A stretch of DNA of 64,000 bases, taken from Eublepharis macularius. Its lineage: Eukaryota; Chordata; Lepidosauria; Squamata; Eublepharidae. The stretch covers positions 61,519,766 through 61,583,765 of the forward strand of contig NC_072801.1 of the NCBI RefSeq assembly GCF_028583425.1, written 5' to 3'. Position 1 is the stretch's first letter, and each line of letters opens with the position of its first letter. The position numbers were made by a program, and so were the translations under genes. This document shows positions 22,089 to 34,697 of this stretch, piece after piece. The notes beneath the pieces are model-generated. The model had not been told where the DNA came from. It searched no databases and saw only the letters and a list, made by a program, of their open reading frames with translations.

Positions 22089-22854
22089 ATGGCCTCCAAA
22101 AAAGAAAAGGATTGGCAAGTTGCCATCGAGAATTTGGACAAGAAAATAACGGTGGGAAATAAAGAGATTCAGGAAATGGTACAACAACTACAGCAAAATT
22201 TAATGACGGAAATAAAAGAAGTGATTAAGTCGGAAATAATGGAGGTTACAAAAGATGGAGGCAATAAAAACAGATTTACAGAATACCCAACAAAAGTTGC
22301 AAGAAACACAACAGATGGTGCAGAATGGGGAGAAAAAAACGGAGGCCATACAGGCAGAGACTATGGGTATGGGTGATAGAATTGTGATGATGGAATGCAA
22401 AGCAATGGACAGACAAATTCGTATGAGGGCAGTCCCAGAAAAAATGGACGGGTCTGCTTTGAAACAAGTGGCTGAAATATTGGCAAAATTTTGGGGACAA
22501 ACAGAGGAGGAAATGATGACACATTTAGATATCGTGTACAGAGTCAATTCAAAATACGCAGAACAAAAGAACTTACCAAGAGATATCATTGTCCAATTGA
22601 CCACAAGGGGAATGAAGGAGGAAATTATTAGAAGACACTTTGAAACTCCACTGGAAATAGCTGGGACACGGGTTCGAATTATGAAAGAAGTACCGCGAAA
22701 AGTACTCCAGGATCGGAAAAAATATAGAGATTTGATACAAAAATTGAAGGCAGCTGAAATTAGATACAGATGGGAGCTGCCGGAAGGACTGACTTTTGAA
22801 TTTCAAATATGCAGTGGACGTCCTTCTGATGGAGAATGGAAAAGACTTTCCTAG
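22089..22854 (+). pseudogene. L1-A ORF1 (RNA-binding chaperone), frameshifted
   Basis: ORF1p coats L1 RNA in the cytoplasmic RNP. The start MASKKEKDWQVAIENLDKK parallels L1-B ORF1. A coiled-coil-like stretch, an RRM-like region (RDIIVQLTTRGMKEEI) and a C-terminal domain (RYRWELPEGLTFEFQ) are recognisable. A one-base deletion near 22253 shifts the frame from the first ~55 residues to the rest. The end differs from L1-B after LTFEFQ and suggests a second lesion. Confidence 0.85.
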
Positions 22855-22872
22855 CTCAACTAGATTATAATT

Positions 22873-25800
22873 ATGGAGTACAAATTAATTTCATGGAAGG
22901 TTAACGGACTCAATTCACCCTCTAAACGAAAAGCTGTGTTACATTGGCTATCCAAACAAAGAAGTAATGTGATTTGCTTGCAAGAGACTCATGGTAGAGA
23001 TCAAGATGTTAAATATTTAATTAATAAGAAGTTAGGAAAGCAATTTGTTTCGGCAACCAAGCAAAAGAAGAGGGGAATTGTTATATATGTTAAGGAAGAA
23101 TTGCAACCCAAATTAATAGTGTCTGATAAAAATGGAAGATACCTGGCTGTGGAATTTTTATGTAATGCAAAAAAAACCCTTGATGCTTGGATTATATGCA
23201 CCAAATGGCTCTAAGGAGATATTTTTCAAAGATTTACAAGAACAAATGGAGCAATGGACTTATGATCAGATAATTTTAGCTGGAGACTTTAATGGAGTGG
23301 TAGATTTGCAACTGGATAAAAGTTCATCAACAAGTAAAGTAAGGATGGGGAAACTACCAAAGTCTTTTTGGAATTCAGGAACAAGAAAATTTAGAAGATA
23401 TTTGGAGAAAATATAACCCTACAGCGAAGCAATATCCTTTTTTTTTAACTAGCCATCAATCTTTTTCCAGAATAGATATGATCTGGGCGTCTAAGGATCT
23501 GGCAGTATTTACAAAAGAGACTGACATTTTACTGAAAATTGGCTCGGATCATAATCCTGTGATGTAGAGATTCAGAAGGAGAAATAAGAAACGGAGATGG
23601 AGAATTAGTGAGGATCTTTTGGGCGACCCAGAATGTGTGGAGGTGCTTAAAAAAGAAACGAATTTTTGTATTCAGTATAATGTGGATAAAGGTGTGTCAA
23701 CACATAAGGTCTGGGATACATATAAAGCAGTAATTATAGGTGTGTTAATGGATCTAAATGGTAGAGACAAAAAGAAAAAAGAAATGAAGTTAAAAGAGAT
23801 CCAGGAAAAAATTATCCAAGTTGAACAGCAACTGAAAAAGAGGCCAGGTAAAAAGAAATTGTTGTATGAAATAAAGCTATTGCAAGAACAAATCAGGGTT
23901 ATGGAAAATAAGGAAGTGGAGTGGGAATTGAAGAAAATGAAGCAAAAATCATTTGAAGGAGCTAATACACCAGGGAGATATTTGGTGTGGCAATTGAAGA
24001 AAAAGAGAAAAGAACAATAAGTAAAATAATAGAAGAGGGGAAGGAATTATATGATCAAGGATTGATTGAGAGAGCATTCTGTAAATACTATGCAAGACTA
24101 TACCAAAAAAAAAAGTGGACTATGATAAGATACGAGACTATTTAGACATGATTGATTTACCTAAGGTGCCGGAGAAGTTGAAAGAGAAGCTTAATGCTGA
24201 GATAACAACAATGGAAGTGGGGCAAGAAATACAAGCTACTACAGTGGGTAAAGCTCCGGGACCGGATGGAATTACAGCAAAATTTTATAAAGTGATGGTA
24301 GAGGATTTAAAACATCTGATGCAAAAATTGATGAATGAGATATTGGAGGGGGCAGAGATGCCGGATACATGGAATGAGGCTAATATTACATTGATACCGA
24401 AGGAGACATTAGACTTAAGCAATGTAAAGAATTATAGACCAATATCTCTAACTAACAATGACTATAAAATATTTGCTAAGATATTAGCGGAAAGACTTAA
24501 AGCATGGTTAGTGGAGTTTATAGAAGATCAAGCTGGCTTTTTACCAGAAAGGCAAATAAAAAATAATTTACGAGTATTGCTGAATGCTATTGAGTATTAT
24601 GACGAAAATCCAGGGAAGCAGGTTGGCTTTTTCTTTGTGGATGCGGAGAAAGCGTTTGACAATTTGAACTGGGATTTTATGTGTGCAACAATGGAGAAGA
24701 TGCAGTTGGGAGAGAAATGTATACAAGCAATAAAGGCAATATATAAAAACCAATCTGCAAACATAATAGTTAATTCGGATGTAACAAAAAAGTTAGAAAT
24801 CAGAAAAGGAACAAGACAAGGATGTCCGCTCTCCCCACTTCTGTTTGTAATGGTATTGGAGATTCTACTTAGGCAAATAAGGAAGATAATTTAATAAGAG
24901 GACTGAGAACAAAAGGATTTGAATATAAAGTGAGAGCTTTTGCTGATGATATAATGGTGATAGTGGAGGATCCAATAGAGTGCATGCCTAAATTGATGAA
25001 GAAAATGAAAGATTTTGGAGATTTAGCGGGATTCGTAATAAATAAGGTGAAGTCCAAAATACTGTGCAAAAATATGACTAAACAACAACAAAAGGAGTTG
25101 ATGGATAAGGTGGAATGTGAAGTAGTGAACAAATTTAAGTACTTGGGAGTGGAAGTGACAGTGAAAAATATTGACTTATATAAGAATAACTATGACAAGT
25201 TATGGCAACAAATAGATAAAGATATGATTAGATGGAATAAAATGAACTTGTCATGGTTAGGTCGTATTGCAGTAATTAAGATGAATGTTCTTCCAAGAAT
25301 GATGTTTCAACTACAGACAATACCTATTGTTAAAGACAATACCTATTGTGAGAAGTGGCAGAGAACGATGTTAAACTTTGTTTGGGCTGGAAAAAAACCC
25401 AGAGTTAAAATGAAAGTACTCTATGATGCGAAAGAAAGAGGAGGATTACAATTAGCAAATTTTAAATTATACCATGAAGCGATATGTCTGGACTGGCTAA
25501 AGGAATGGATGATATTGAAGAATTTGAAGTTGTTAGCACTGGAAGGATATAATAAACTATTTGGATGACATGCATATCTATGGTATGACAAAGTAAAAGC
25601 AGACTCTATGTTTTTACATCATTATGTAAGAAGAAGCTTGTTTTCTGTATGGATTAAATACAAGAAATATATGGAAGAGACTATACCAATGTGGATTATC
25701 CCTGTGGAAGTAGTAAATCCAAGAACAGAATATGCAGGGGAAGATTGGTTGACATATAAAGAAATTCTTGAGATACAACAGAATAATTATACGCTTAAAG

Positions 25801-26603
25801 GCAATGATGAATTGCCATTCCAATATGGATGGTTTCAATATATGCAGATAAAAGATTTGTATGAGAAAGACAAAAGGAAAAATGGTTTTAGACTACAAAA
25901 TTCTGAGATTGAGAATTGTTTGTTTCAGGGAGGGAAGAAAATGATTTCTAAAATATATAAGATACTATTAAAATGGTTCACGGAGGAGGAGGTTGTTAAA
26001 GTTCAGATGGTTAAATGGGCAATAAACTGTAATAGGGAAATTCCAATGGAAGCTTGGGAAAAGGTATGGAAAAATGTAGTTAAAATTTCAGCATGTACCA
26101 CGGTATGTGAAAATGTTTATAAAATGATGTATAGATGGTATTTAACACTGAAGAAGTTGGCCAATGGTAACAGTCAGATGTCTGATAAATGTTGGAAATG
26201 TAAACAACATGAAGGTTCATTCTATCATATGTGGTGGACTTGCGATAAGGCAAAACAGTGCTGAGGGGATATAGTTAAAGTTATGTCGGATATTTTACAA
26301 AGGAATCTAAATAAAACCCCAGAATTGTTGTTATTATGCATGAACCTAGAGGACAGAGTTATGGTATTTTATATGATTGCGGCGGCCAGAATGTGTTATG
26401 CACAGTTATGGAAGACTCAGGAGATACCATCTATGGAGGATTGGATTTTGAAAGTTCTGAACATGGCAGATATGGACAAGCTAACAAGGAAATTGAAAGA
26501 ACAAGAAGAACTGGAATATACATCAAGCTGGGAAAAATTTAAGAAATATGTGGAGAAAAAGTGGGACATGAAGGGGAAATTGTGGTCTTTGGATAGTTGT
26601 TAA
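22873..26603 (+). pseudogene. L1-A ORF2 (endonuclease-reverse transcriptase), decayed
   Basis: Order seen: endonuclease start ISWKVNGLNSPSKRKAVL and CLQETH near 22980; GDFNG near 23285; RT motifs GKAPGPDGI near 24250, FVDAEKAFDNLNWDF near 24640, GTRQGCPLSPLLF near 24810 and FADDI near 24940; a C-terminal zinc-knuckle-like CWKCKQHEGSFYHMWWTC near 26195. In an intact L1 it nicks the target and primes reverse transcription. Frameshifts near 23160, 23340 and 24110, at the 24890/24930 junction and elsewhere, plus a TAG at about 23564, disable it. Moderate divergence from L1-B shows a different subfamily. Confidence 0.88.
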
Positions 26604-27909
26604 GGGGAGATAGAAACTTACTTAAGGTTAAGAGGGGGTATATTATTATATCTTAATGGTATAGTATAGAGATAGAGAGTTACAGTGTGGTAGTAGTATA
26701 AATTTAAGAGTAAATAGAACAATTATATGGGAAAGTATAAGATTGAATAACAAGATTGTATGGGTAATAGTAAGTATATACGATATTTTAGGGATGTAAT
26801 AGAAGTAATAGATTTATAATACAGATAACAGGGAGTTAAGGAATAGTATATTTTATATATATACATGTACTTATTATATGGTTATATAATTTTTATACTC
26901 TTAATGTAGGTAGGTATTATATTATGATATAAGTAAATAGATTAGATATATATGATATATATTATTAGAGATTTTAGGATATGATATATTCTTTAGATTA
27001 AGTTGGGGATGGAAAACTGTTGGGAGTCACCAGAAAAAGGATGGGGGAAAGGATGGGGAAAGTGCAATGGGGTGGAAAATGGTAATGATTTGTATGTTTA
27101 TATTGGTTAACCCATCCAATAAAAATTTTTAAAAAAGGAAAAGTCAGATGTAGCTGAATTGGCAAAAATCTAGCTTTCCCCCCTAAATACCAGCCTTGGA
27201 ATGCACACACCTAGTTTGTTTTGTACAGCTCTTTTGTTTAGTTTAGCTCCACTAACTCCATGCAGAGAGGTCTCGGCCTTTTGGGAAAGCTATTAAAAAA
27301 ATAAACATTTTGATTCCTGTAAAGGTGTGAAGATCTATCCTAGAGAGGATGTCTGGGATCTTGCTGTGTTCCTAGAGTGGTATAAAAGTTTCCCTTAACC
27401 ACATCACAATCACTTATTGTAGAAAGATGGGCTTAATATCATCTGCCACCATCAAAGATTGTACCGTAAAAGGACCATTCATGGAACATCCTTTTGGTTC
27501 AAAAGGGAAATAATTGTTGCCTGATCAAAATATAGGAGTATCTGATGTCACACTGGAAATCTTGTAAATAATCAAAAGTATGTAGAGTCTTGCATTGAGC
27601 TAGTATCATGCTCTTAATTTTGTCTTTCCACAATGATTCCCAAAGCAGTTTTCAGCAGATCATGGGTAAGAACTGGGTGCTCCATGGATACAGCTACTTC
27701 TTAGGTTTGGGTGTTTGAGTCTTTATCTGTTGATCATGGGAGATGAATTAAGTGCTGACACATGAAAATTGTTGCTTTGTGGCAGCTATGCAGATTTCCT
27801 TTCACACATGACAAGCTCACACAAATGGATCCTGGGTTACAATGAGGAAATACTATACTGAGACCATCTTGAATGTAAAAGAAATATTTTTTTATTTTTT
27901 TCCCCTCAG

Positions 27910-27971
27910 TGACACACTGTCCAAAAGCAAACAGTGTTGTGAATCAACAAATGTGTCAACTACAGTAGCAG
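27910..27971 (+). CDS. MEIKIN: MEIKIN-like coding exon 8
   Basis: A strong acceptor TTTTTTTCCCCTCAG and donor GCAG/GTAAAA bound 62 nt, phase 2 to phase 1. The peptide is SDTLSKSKQCCESTNVSTT, then VA. Confidence 0.65.
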
Positions 27972-28437
27972 GTAAAATCATATTGTGTAAAGTAAATAGC
28001 GTACTGTGTGTACATTAGTGGATCTACTAATATATCTGTTTCTGCAGTATGATATTAAAATATGTTACCTGTTGTTAGTAAGGACCTCAAAACCTAGCTT
28101 TTAAAATAACACTTTATTTATATGATCTACTGTACTTTTTTCTCTTAAAGGAGCCCAAAGCAGGACTTTTTGCCTGGTGTGCTTGATGACAATCGGAATT
28201 GAAATTCCTTTAACTAAAACCACCACCATGCATATTGTTTTACTATCATCACTGTAACTGAATGCACATTCAGTGGTGTTAACTCTGGTGCATCATGCTC
28301 AGTCTGTGTAATATTTCGTTTTTAGTTCTTGGGCACATGAATAATGTCTGGGCACATACATAATTGCTTTCAGGGTTTTTTTCTTGGCTGACTTATCTGA
28401 ATGATTGGTACCCACTCATCCCACAACTGCCATTTAG

Positions 28438-28685
28438 AATTGCAGTACTCCCACGCAAAAAGACTTTCCCCCCTATTAAAGAGTGGCACATATACACACT
28501 TAGAAATACATGATATCATAGACCAAGCTATTGAGGTTGGCCAGTGTTTGGAGTTGTTCAGCTTGCTTAAACTTATTTTGTTGTTTGAAGGGAAACAAGT
28601 GTATAAAATCCTGTCATCAAAGGAAAAAACACCAAAATCAAAACTTCCTGAAATCTCTGCACTACTGCCAAAACAAAGAACACAG
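28438..28685 (+). CDS. MEIKIN: MEIKIN-like coding exon 9 (largest)
   Basis: Acceptor AACTGCCATTTAG and donor ACACAG/GTGATG bound 248 nt, phase 1 to phase 0. The peptide (residues ~228-310) contains HLEIHDIIDQAIE and a leucine-rich LELFSLLKLILLFEG stretch that could form an amphipathic helix, then a lysine-rich tail. A shorter form ending at ATTGAG/GTTGGC would keep the same phase. Both ends are read by eye only. Confidence 0.55.
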
Positions 28686-29193
28686 GTGATGGCTTACTTT
28701 CTTAAAGGTTTTATCCTATTCCTCCTCCAGGAGTCTCAGAGAAGCCCACAGGAACATTGTTTATCCTCACAAGAATCCTCTGAGATAGGCGATGTTGTAT
28801 AAGGGCTCTCCCCCTCAGGAAAACATATCCTGGGAAGACTCTTTTTCAGGAAGAGAGGACAGTAAAGATCTCAAAATGCCACTGAGAGGAGATGAGCAGC
28901 TTTTTTTCAGTGGGAATGCAGTGGAACGGAGTTCTGGCACCTCTCATGTCCGGTGGCCCCGTCCCCTGATCTCCAGACAGAGATCAGTTCCCCTGGAGAA
29001 AATGGCCGTTTTGTAAGGGGGCCGTGTGTTTCTCCTTCATTTCCCTCTTGAGAGTTCCACACCTCTTTTCTCAGAAAAAAGGGGGTGTTTGCCTCTATCT
29101 CCTGTGCTTTGGGAAATGTAACATCTACCCATCAGCTCATATTTGGGAAGCCAAGGTAATATCAGGGTAAATCTTAAGTTAGACTACTTAGAA

Positions 29194-29537
29194 CAGAGGT
29201 CCCCGACCTTTTTGAGCCTGTGGGCATTTTTGGAGTTCTGACACACTGTGGTGGGCACAGCAGCAAAATGGCTGCTGCAGGAGACAGAACCAGCCACAAA
29301 ATGGCTGCTACAGCTTACCTTCAGTCACAATGAATATTTTGCTGTAGAAGCAGTTTCTGCAAAAGCAGTGTTTTAAAAAAATCTGCTCAGCCAATCAAAT
29401 CTCCTGTAGCCAATCAGAAGCCCTGCTGGGCAAAAGCCCCACTTGGCCCCACCCACTTTCTAAACACATTTAGCAGGCACAAGGAAAGGTATTGGTGGGC
29501 ACAGTTGTGCCCATGGGTACCATGTTGAGGACCCCTA
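29194..29537. mobile_element. hAT MITE with 8-bp target-site duplication
   Basis: The left end CAGAGGTCCCCGACCT and the right end TTGAGGACCCCTA form Charlie-type imperfect inverted repeats. The flanks ACTTAGAA (29186-29193) and AGTTAGAA (29538-29545) form an 8-bp duplication with one mismatch. The inside has no coding capacity and includes AAAATGGCTGCTGCAG twice in variant form. Confidence 0.8.
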
Positions 29538-29879
29538 AGTTAGAATGCTTTATTTTTCTTTGTTTAGTTAGCCTTTTGCCATGATATTACCTTCCTTTCA
29601 TTTCTATGTTCTGCAACAGAGTTTGTTTAGTAAGGATCTTTTAAGAAGAAGGTTGTGTACCTAACAGTTCGCTCATGCTTGGTACTTTTCATGTGCTTAG
29701 AGGCTCACTAGTGCTAAACTGCTGGTGAAATGGAAGCCTGAAAATCAGTTTGGTGGTGGCAGGTCTGAAGGAAATAAAGTCAAGAGAAGTGGAAGTGTGG
29801 GGTCTTGCCCTCTCATAGGCAAGTGCGCATCTTCTGTGGGGCGATAACAGGCTAGATAACAGATAAAGTGTTCCATAGT

Positions 29880-29995
29880 CAGCCAGTGACTTTCATGACA
29901 GTGTTGGAATTTGAACTTGAATCTCTTCGGTTTTCTTCATCTAACTCTCTAACCACTACGGCATATTCACTTGCTCTCATATGCTGCCTTATGCA
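29880..29995 (-). repeat. Reverse tRNA-SINE/MIR-like fragment
   Basis: GTTGGAATTTGAACTTGAATC followed by CTCTCTAACCACTACGGC is the reverse complement of a tRNA-like SINE head, with B-box-like TTCAAATTCC and a GTGGTTAGAG A-box region. Confidence 0.5.
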
Positions 29996-30119
29996 AAAAA
30001 GATAGCAGTGCCAAGGTGTGATAGGTGTGCTGATCCATGTTACTAGTGTCTGCTGTTTTTCATAAAGAGTGGAGACATCTTGTTTCCATGCTTGGCAGGC
30101 TTGCATCTTCTCTCATTAA

Positions 30120-31600
30120 GTGATTGGTAGTATAATTCTTTATCTACATAATATCTTGCTACCTTATATTTAGGGAAAACACTCAATTTGAAATAATTTT
30201 AATCAGGGCAGGTACTCACGATGTTCTCCTATCTCAGTCCAATATCAGATGTCCAGGAGGTGCCAGTACTCCATAATGTCATGTGCCCATTGAAAAAACG
30301 CCCTGGTTTTAATACTCATAAGCTGTACTGGCACATGTGTGAAACCATTCCTGTTATGGATAAATCTGGACAGCAACAGGTGGAATAACAGTTCTCAGAA
30401 TGATAGAGATGATGCTTCAGCTACAGAATGAATGCAGAATCATTTCTGAAGCAGTAAAGTGGCATTAAAGACTGAGTTTATTTAACCAGGACTATAATAT
30501 ATACTTGCCTTAATTTAGGGTAGGATCACAAAAGGAAGAACTACATGTTATTTCTCTAAACTTGTATATGTCAGTCAGCAGTAATGAGGCTTTTACAGAG
30601 GATCATCAGCAGGTAGGAGGGGTTGCTTAAACTTTCCTGCTTACTGATTCTGTTGCTCAAAGCTCTTCTCTTTAGACCCTTTCCCCACCTGACATACTTC
30701 CCTGCATGAAGCTGTCTGAGAGAAAAATGTCTAGTTGGAACAATTGCTGTGGAGAAAGGGTTGAGCACACCAGCCACTGATTCTCCTGTTAATGTTTTAT
30801 AGCTTTGGGAGGTAAACATGGTGAAGCTTAAAATAAATAAATAAAACAGCGGCACTGTAAAAATATTTTTTGCTGTAGCTACTGTTAGTAGCACAGTTAG
30901 CTGAATAATCTGTGTGGTTTCAGCATGTGTGTGTGTGTAGTTGAATTTATAGAAATGATTTTTAAGTGCTAGTTGTATAATAATTACATTTTCCCATGCT
31001 TTTCTTAACCATGGTTACTATATGCCATCTAAATAAAATAGTTTTGCAGTGGTTCTAGAAAATTCTCGGACTTGACAATATTCCCATAAGTATTAGGGTA
31101 TTCTCCATGAGTGCCTCTCTTTATATCCTCAAAGTTCATATTTGTCAAGAAGATATGGTTAGCAAAACCTCTTCTTAGTCAGTGGCTGTTCAAAATATGC
31201 TACTATAATCAGGTACAAAAGAAAGACTCATAAATTATTAAAAGTGTGGGTTGACTCTTAGCCATTTTTGTTGTATACTGATTTGAGTGATTCTTATTTA
31301 GATCACTTTTAGTCATGAGTGGTCAGTATCTTGTGCCAAGATCATTTGTGAAAAATACCACATATGATCACAAAACAGATACTAACCCATCACTACTCCA
31401 ACATCAGTCTTAAAAGGAAAATATTATGATGTAAGATACGTCAAACGTCTGAGAGAATGGCAACCCATCAAATGTCTGACCAGATACAAAGCAAAGGTAT
31501 TTTGGCTGAGTATTCTAGGATTATCTCACATAATTCTGTAAAGTAAGTAATTGTGAATTTTTTTGTTTTCCTCTGTTTCATGCATTCTGAGATATGTCAA
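30120..31600. other. Intron, nothing recognised
   Basis: Only unremarkable AT-rich sequence and a short GT run near 30935. Confidence 0.4.
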
Positions 31601-31609
31601 GTAACGGAC

Positions 31610-31855
31610 TTTGTGGTGCACCATGAAGCCTCTAGTTCAAATCTTTATTTTGCATTGAACGCCCTCCATGGCCTTAGGCAAACCTCTCAGCCCCCCTTTA
31701 CTTGGCTGCTTCAGTAAGATTATAATAATTGTGTCCTGCTGTATGTCAGAATTATTGTTACAAAGATTGCTGAGAATGTTTATAAAGCATTTTGGAGCTA
31801 AAGAAGTGTTGCCTAAATGTTCTATGTTTCTTACTAAAGTTGGTTTTGCAACAAT
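31610..31855 (+). repeat. MIR-like SINE, old
   Basis: CTAGTTCAAATCTTTATTTT, then CCTTAGGCAAACCTCTCAGC, then AATGTTTATAAAGCATTTTG follow the order of MIR-type SINEs (B box, GACCTTGGGCAA, AAGCGCTTTG). It ends about 30 bp upstream of host exon 10. Confidence 0.5.
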
Positions 31856-31879
31856 ATTTATCTCTTGGTCTTACTATAG

Positions 31880-32041
31880 CTTGATGAGCAACAATCCAGA
31901 AACATGAAGCACAGAAAGAAGGTACATTTCAGAAGTTTTCCAGAAAGCACAGCGGCATCCTTCTATTCTGTTGCGCTTTCTTCTCCATCTCATGGAATTA
32001 TAGCTGGAGAGTTAGTCTCAAAAGAGCCAAGTGCTGATATG
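31880..32041 (+). CDS. MEIKIN: MEIKIN-like coding exon 10
   Basis: Acceptor TCTTACTATAG and a consensus donor ATG/GTAAGT bound 162 nt, phase 0 to phase 0. The peptide includes RNMKHRKKVHFRSFPEST and VALSSPSHGIIAGELVSK. SSP here is a second possible polo-box docking motif. Confidence 0.7.
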
Positions 32042-32311
32042 GTAAGTTGGTATAATACGGTAATCCATTAACATTTAACGGGGCAGGGAGTGCAGGGATT
32101 GGAATGAGCTGAGGGTGAGAAAGTTGTTGGTAGGATTAGACCAGAAGTGTCTACACCAAAAAGTAAGGATCAGTGGAGTACTCCAGCTCTATTTTTGCAG
32201 AAGCTTGTTGAGCAGAATCCCACATCTATAATGAGAATTGTCCTTCCTTGTTTCTTCGATGTCCCTGGATATTAGGGGAGAGCAAAAAATATTTCTCTTG
32301 ATGTGTGCGTG

Positions 32312-33560
32312 TTATGTGACGTCAAGTCGTCTCCGACGTACGGCGACCCTATGAATGAAAGACCTCCAAAACGTTCTATCTTTAACAGACTTGCGCAGAT
32401 CCTGCAAACTGGAAGACGCGGCTTCTTTTATTGCGTCAAGCCATCTCGTTTTAGGTCTTCCTCTTTTCCTGGTGCCTTCCACTTTTCCTAGCATTATTGA
32501 CTTTTCCAGAGAATCTTGTCTTCTCATAATGTGACCAAAGTAAGATAGCTTTAGTCTTGTCATTTTAGCTTCTAAGGAGAATTCACGCTTGATTTGATCT
32601 AGTACCCACTTATTTTTCTTTTTGGCTGTCCATGGTATGCGCAAAACTTTCCTCCAGCACCGCATTTCAAATGAATCAGTTTTCTTCCTGTCAGCTTTCT
32701 TTACCATCCAACTTTCACATCCATATATGGAAATGGGAAATACTATAGTTTGGATTATCTTGATCTTGGTTCCCAGAGAGACATCTTTATCTTTAAGATT
32801 CTTACCTAGCTCCTTCACAGCTGCTCTTCCAAGTCTCAATCTTCTTCTGATTTCTTCATTGCAGTCCCCCTGTTGGTTGATGATTGAGCCGAGGAATAGA
32901 AAATCTTGAACAACTTCAAGATTTCCTCATTGTCAACTTTAAAATTGTGTAATTCCTCGGTAGTCATTATTTTGTCTTCTTGATGTTCAGTTGTAATCCT
33001 GCTTTTGCGCTTTCTCCTTTAACCTTCATCAGTAGTCATTTTAAGTCTTCACTATTTTCTGCTAGTAATGTGGTGTTATCTGCTTTGCTGTAATCTAAAC
33101 ACAGGCTGATTTTCTTCTGAAATTCCCTGGTATGTTCCATTAGCCATCATAAATTTGCAATGTGATCTCTGGTGCCTCTTCCTTTTCTGAATCCAGCTTG
33201 AAGATCTGGCATTTCTCGTTCCATATATGGTAAGAGTCTTTGCTGTATAATTTTGAGCATCACTTTGCTTGCATGGGAAATTAATGTGATCGTCCAATAG
33301 TTGCTGCGCTCCTTGGCATCCCCTTTTTTGGGGATTGGAATGTAGACTTGAGTGTTTCCAGTCTGTGGGCCATCGTTTTGTTTTCCATATTTGTTGACAT
33401 ATTCTTGTTAAGATTCTGATAGACTCCATTTCTGTGGCTTGAAATAGCTCTATTGGTATTCCATCTACTCCAGGTGCTTTGTTTCTCTCAATTGCTTTGA
33501 GTGCAGCTTTTACTTTACTTTCTAGGATTTCTGGTTCTTCATCAAAAGATTCTTCGTCAA
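32312..33560 (-). pseudogene. BovB RT and C-terminal region
   Basis: The RT begins NKAPGVDGIPIELFQATEME near 33480 and continues as QQIWKTKRWPTDWK near 33390, with frameshifts in the 33100-33300 part. The last frame (32839 to 32312) is open for 175 codons and has the BovB C-terminal signature: FPISIYGCESWMVKKADRKK, then GHIMRRQDSLEKSIMLGKVE, then RKRGRPKTRWLDAIKEA, ending RVAVRRRRLDVT. The catalytic DD segment of the RT is not readable, so the enzyme is dead. The DNA after the stop is the shared BovB/SINE tail. Confidence 0.85.
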
Positions 33561-33569
33561 AAGTATGTC

Positions 33570-34130
33570 ATCCTGGGGGGCATGGCGTCGATGTCGGGAG
33601 AGATGGATGTCTAGAGAGCGGGCTCCGTCTCAACCCTACCATAAAGCCCATTAAAAATACCCTCAATCACATTCTAATTGATCTAATATGAAGGGTAAGC
33701 ACGAAAAAAATAATAAGAAACAACAACAAAGGTCAGTAAAGAACTTACAAAGCTATTTTGCAGCGTCGCAGCAAGAGGCGGATATAGAGGCAGAGGTGGT
33801 AGCGGGAATAAAAATGGCGGCCGCGGGAAACACTAATACACCTACCTCGGATTTAATGCTTAAAACGCTGCTGAAAGAGCTAGAATTAAGCATTTTAGAT
33901 CGAATGTCAGATCTGGTGAAGCCATTAACTGACCAAATTTCAGAGCTCAAAATAGCTATGGACAATGCAGTTTAAAAAAACGGACAATGTGGTAGAGCTC
34001 AATGCAGCAATGCAAGACGACATTCGAGTGTTGCAAACAGAAAATGATCGTGTACAAACTAGAATTTTGAACCTGGAACTTCAAGTGCGCAGTCATAATT
34101 TGAAATTTAGAGGAATGGATGAGACTAAGA
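33570..34130 (+). pseudogene. 5' fragment of another L1-like element: ORF1 start
   Basis: A 5' UTR-like lead (GGGGGGCATGGCGTCGATG) precedes an ATG at 33688. The frame runs KGKHEKNNKKQQQRSVKNLQ, then LQSYFAASQQEADIE, and stops at 33973-33975; after a shift it resumes with an ELNAAMQDDIRVLQTENDR coiled coil and NLKFRGMDE at 34110, a motif typical of L1 ORF1 before the RRM. It differs from L1-A, B and C. It ends abruptly near 34130 at a GC-rich block, so it is truncated. Confidence 0.6.
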
Positions 34131-34697
34131 GCCGAAACAGATGTGACAAATTTCACGTGTTCTCCACGCGATTGCTCTAACACGTGTCTCCGGCAGGTTT
34201 TGCTGTTCACGTGCTGCCCGTGTGTTTCGGCGTAATCGGCGCCCCATCCTGCACGTGTTTGCGGTCGAACATCCACGGGTTCTCGGCGGTGCTTCTGTGA
34301 TGTGCTTCCCTTGGCGCGTGCTCACATACCACAGCCGAAAAATAAGCCTTCAGTGGCTGTTCCTGAACTGGCCAGCAGGTGGCGTCCTGCGTTGTCCGCT
34401 ACTATAAGTTTTGTGCCGAGACCAACAATGCACTCTGCGCGCACGGAGACCAGACACTTGCCAGGGATTGCTGGATGCAAATTTATGCTTGCAGCGGTAC
34501 CCTTTCAAACACCGCGGACACCGCTGATGGCATGTGCGGTTGTGCCCTTTCCGAAAGCGCGGAGGACATGTGCTGTGCCCGCCGAATGGGCTTGAGGGCC
34601 GGCTCCCTTGGTGCATGTTTGTGGCAGAGAGGAGACCAAACTCTTTTTTCGAGCGTTAGGTTTGGAATACATTGACTTCAGAAAAAAGTCCTCCCCA
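34131..34697. other. GC-rich block of unknown origin, LTR-like
   Basis: About 560 bp with many CpG and CACGTG-like motifs lie between an L1 fragment and a truncated PLE. TACTATAAGTTTTGTGC near 34400 is a TATA-like box and AAAAATAAGCC near 34340 a weak poly(A)-type signal. No protein domain is convincing in the open frames on either strand. A solo LTR or a non-autonomous element are the two best readings; I cannot choose. Confidence 0.35.

Larger units (their letters stand above)
21097..27136 (+). mobile_element. L1-A, full-length L1 with 14-bp target-site duplication
   Basis: The duplication GGAAAAGTCAGATG is at 21083-21096 and 27137-27150. The element starts AAGGACTTCCGG, the same 5' terminus seen in L1-B and L1-C, and ends CCAATAAAAATTTTT plus A-run. 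Length 6.04 kb: 5' UTR, ORF1, ORF2, and an AT-rich 3' UTR from 26604. Confidence 0.92.
20344..27213. mobile_element. Non-autonomous hAT-like element split by L1-A
   Basis: The left end TAGGGGTGTGCAGCC and the right end GGAATGCACACACCTA are imperfect terminal inverted repeats. They are flanked by 8-bp duplications GTTGGTTT (20336-20343) and GTTTGTTT (27214-27221) that differ at one base; 8 bp is the hAT size. Its own sequence is 20344-21096 plus 27137/27151-27213, about 820 bp, without a transposase. Confidence 0.7.
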
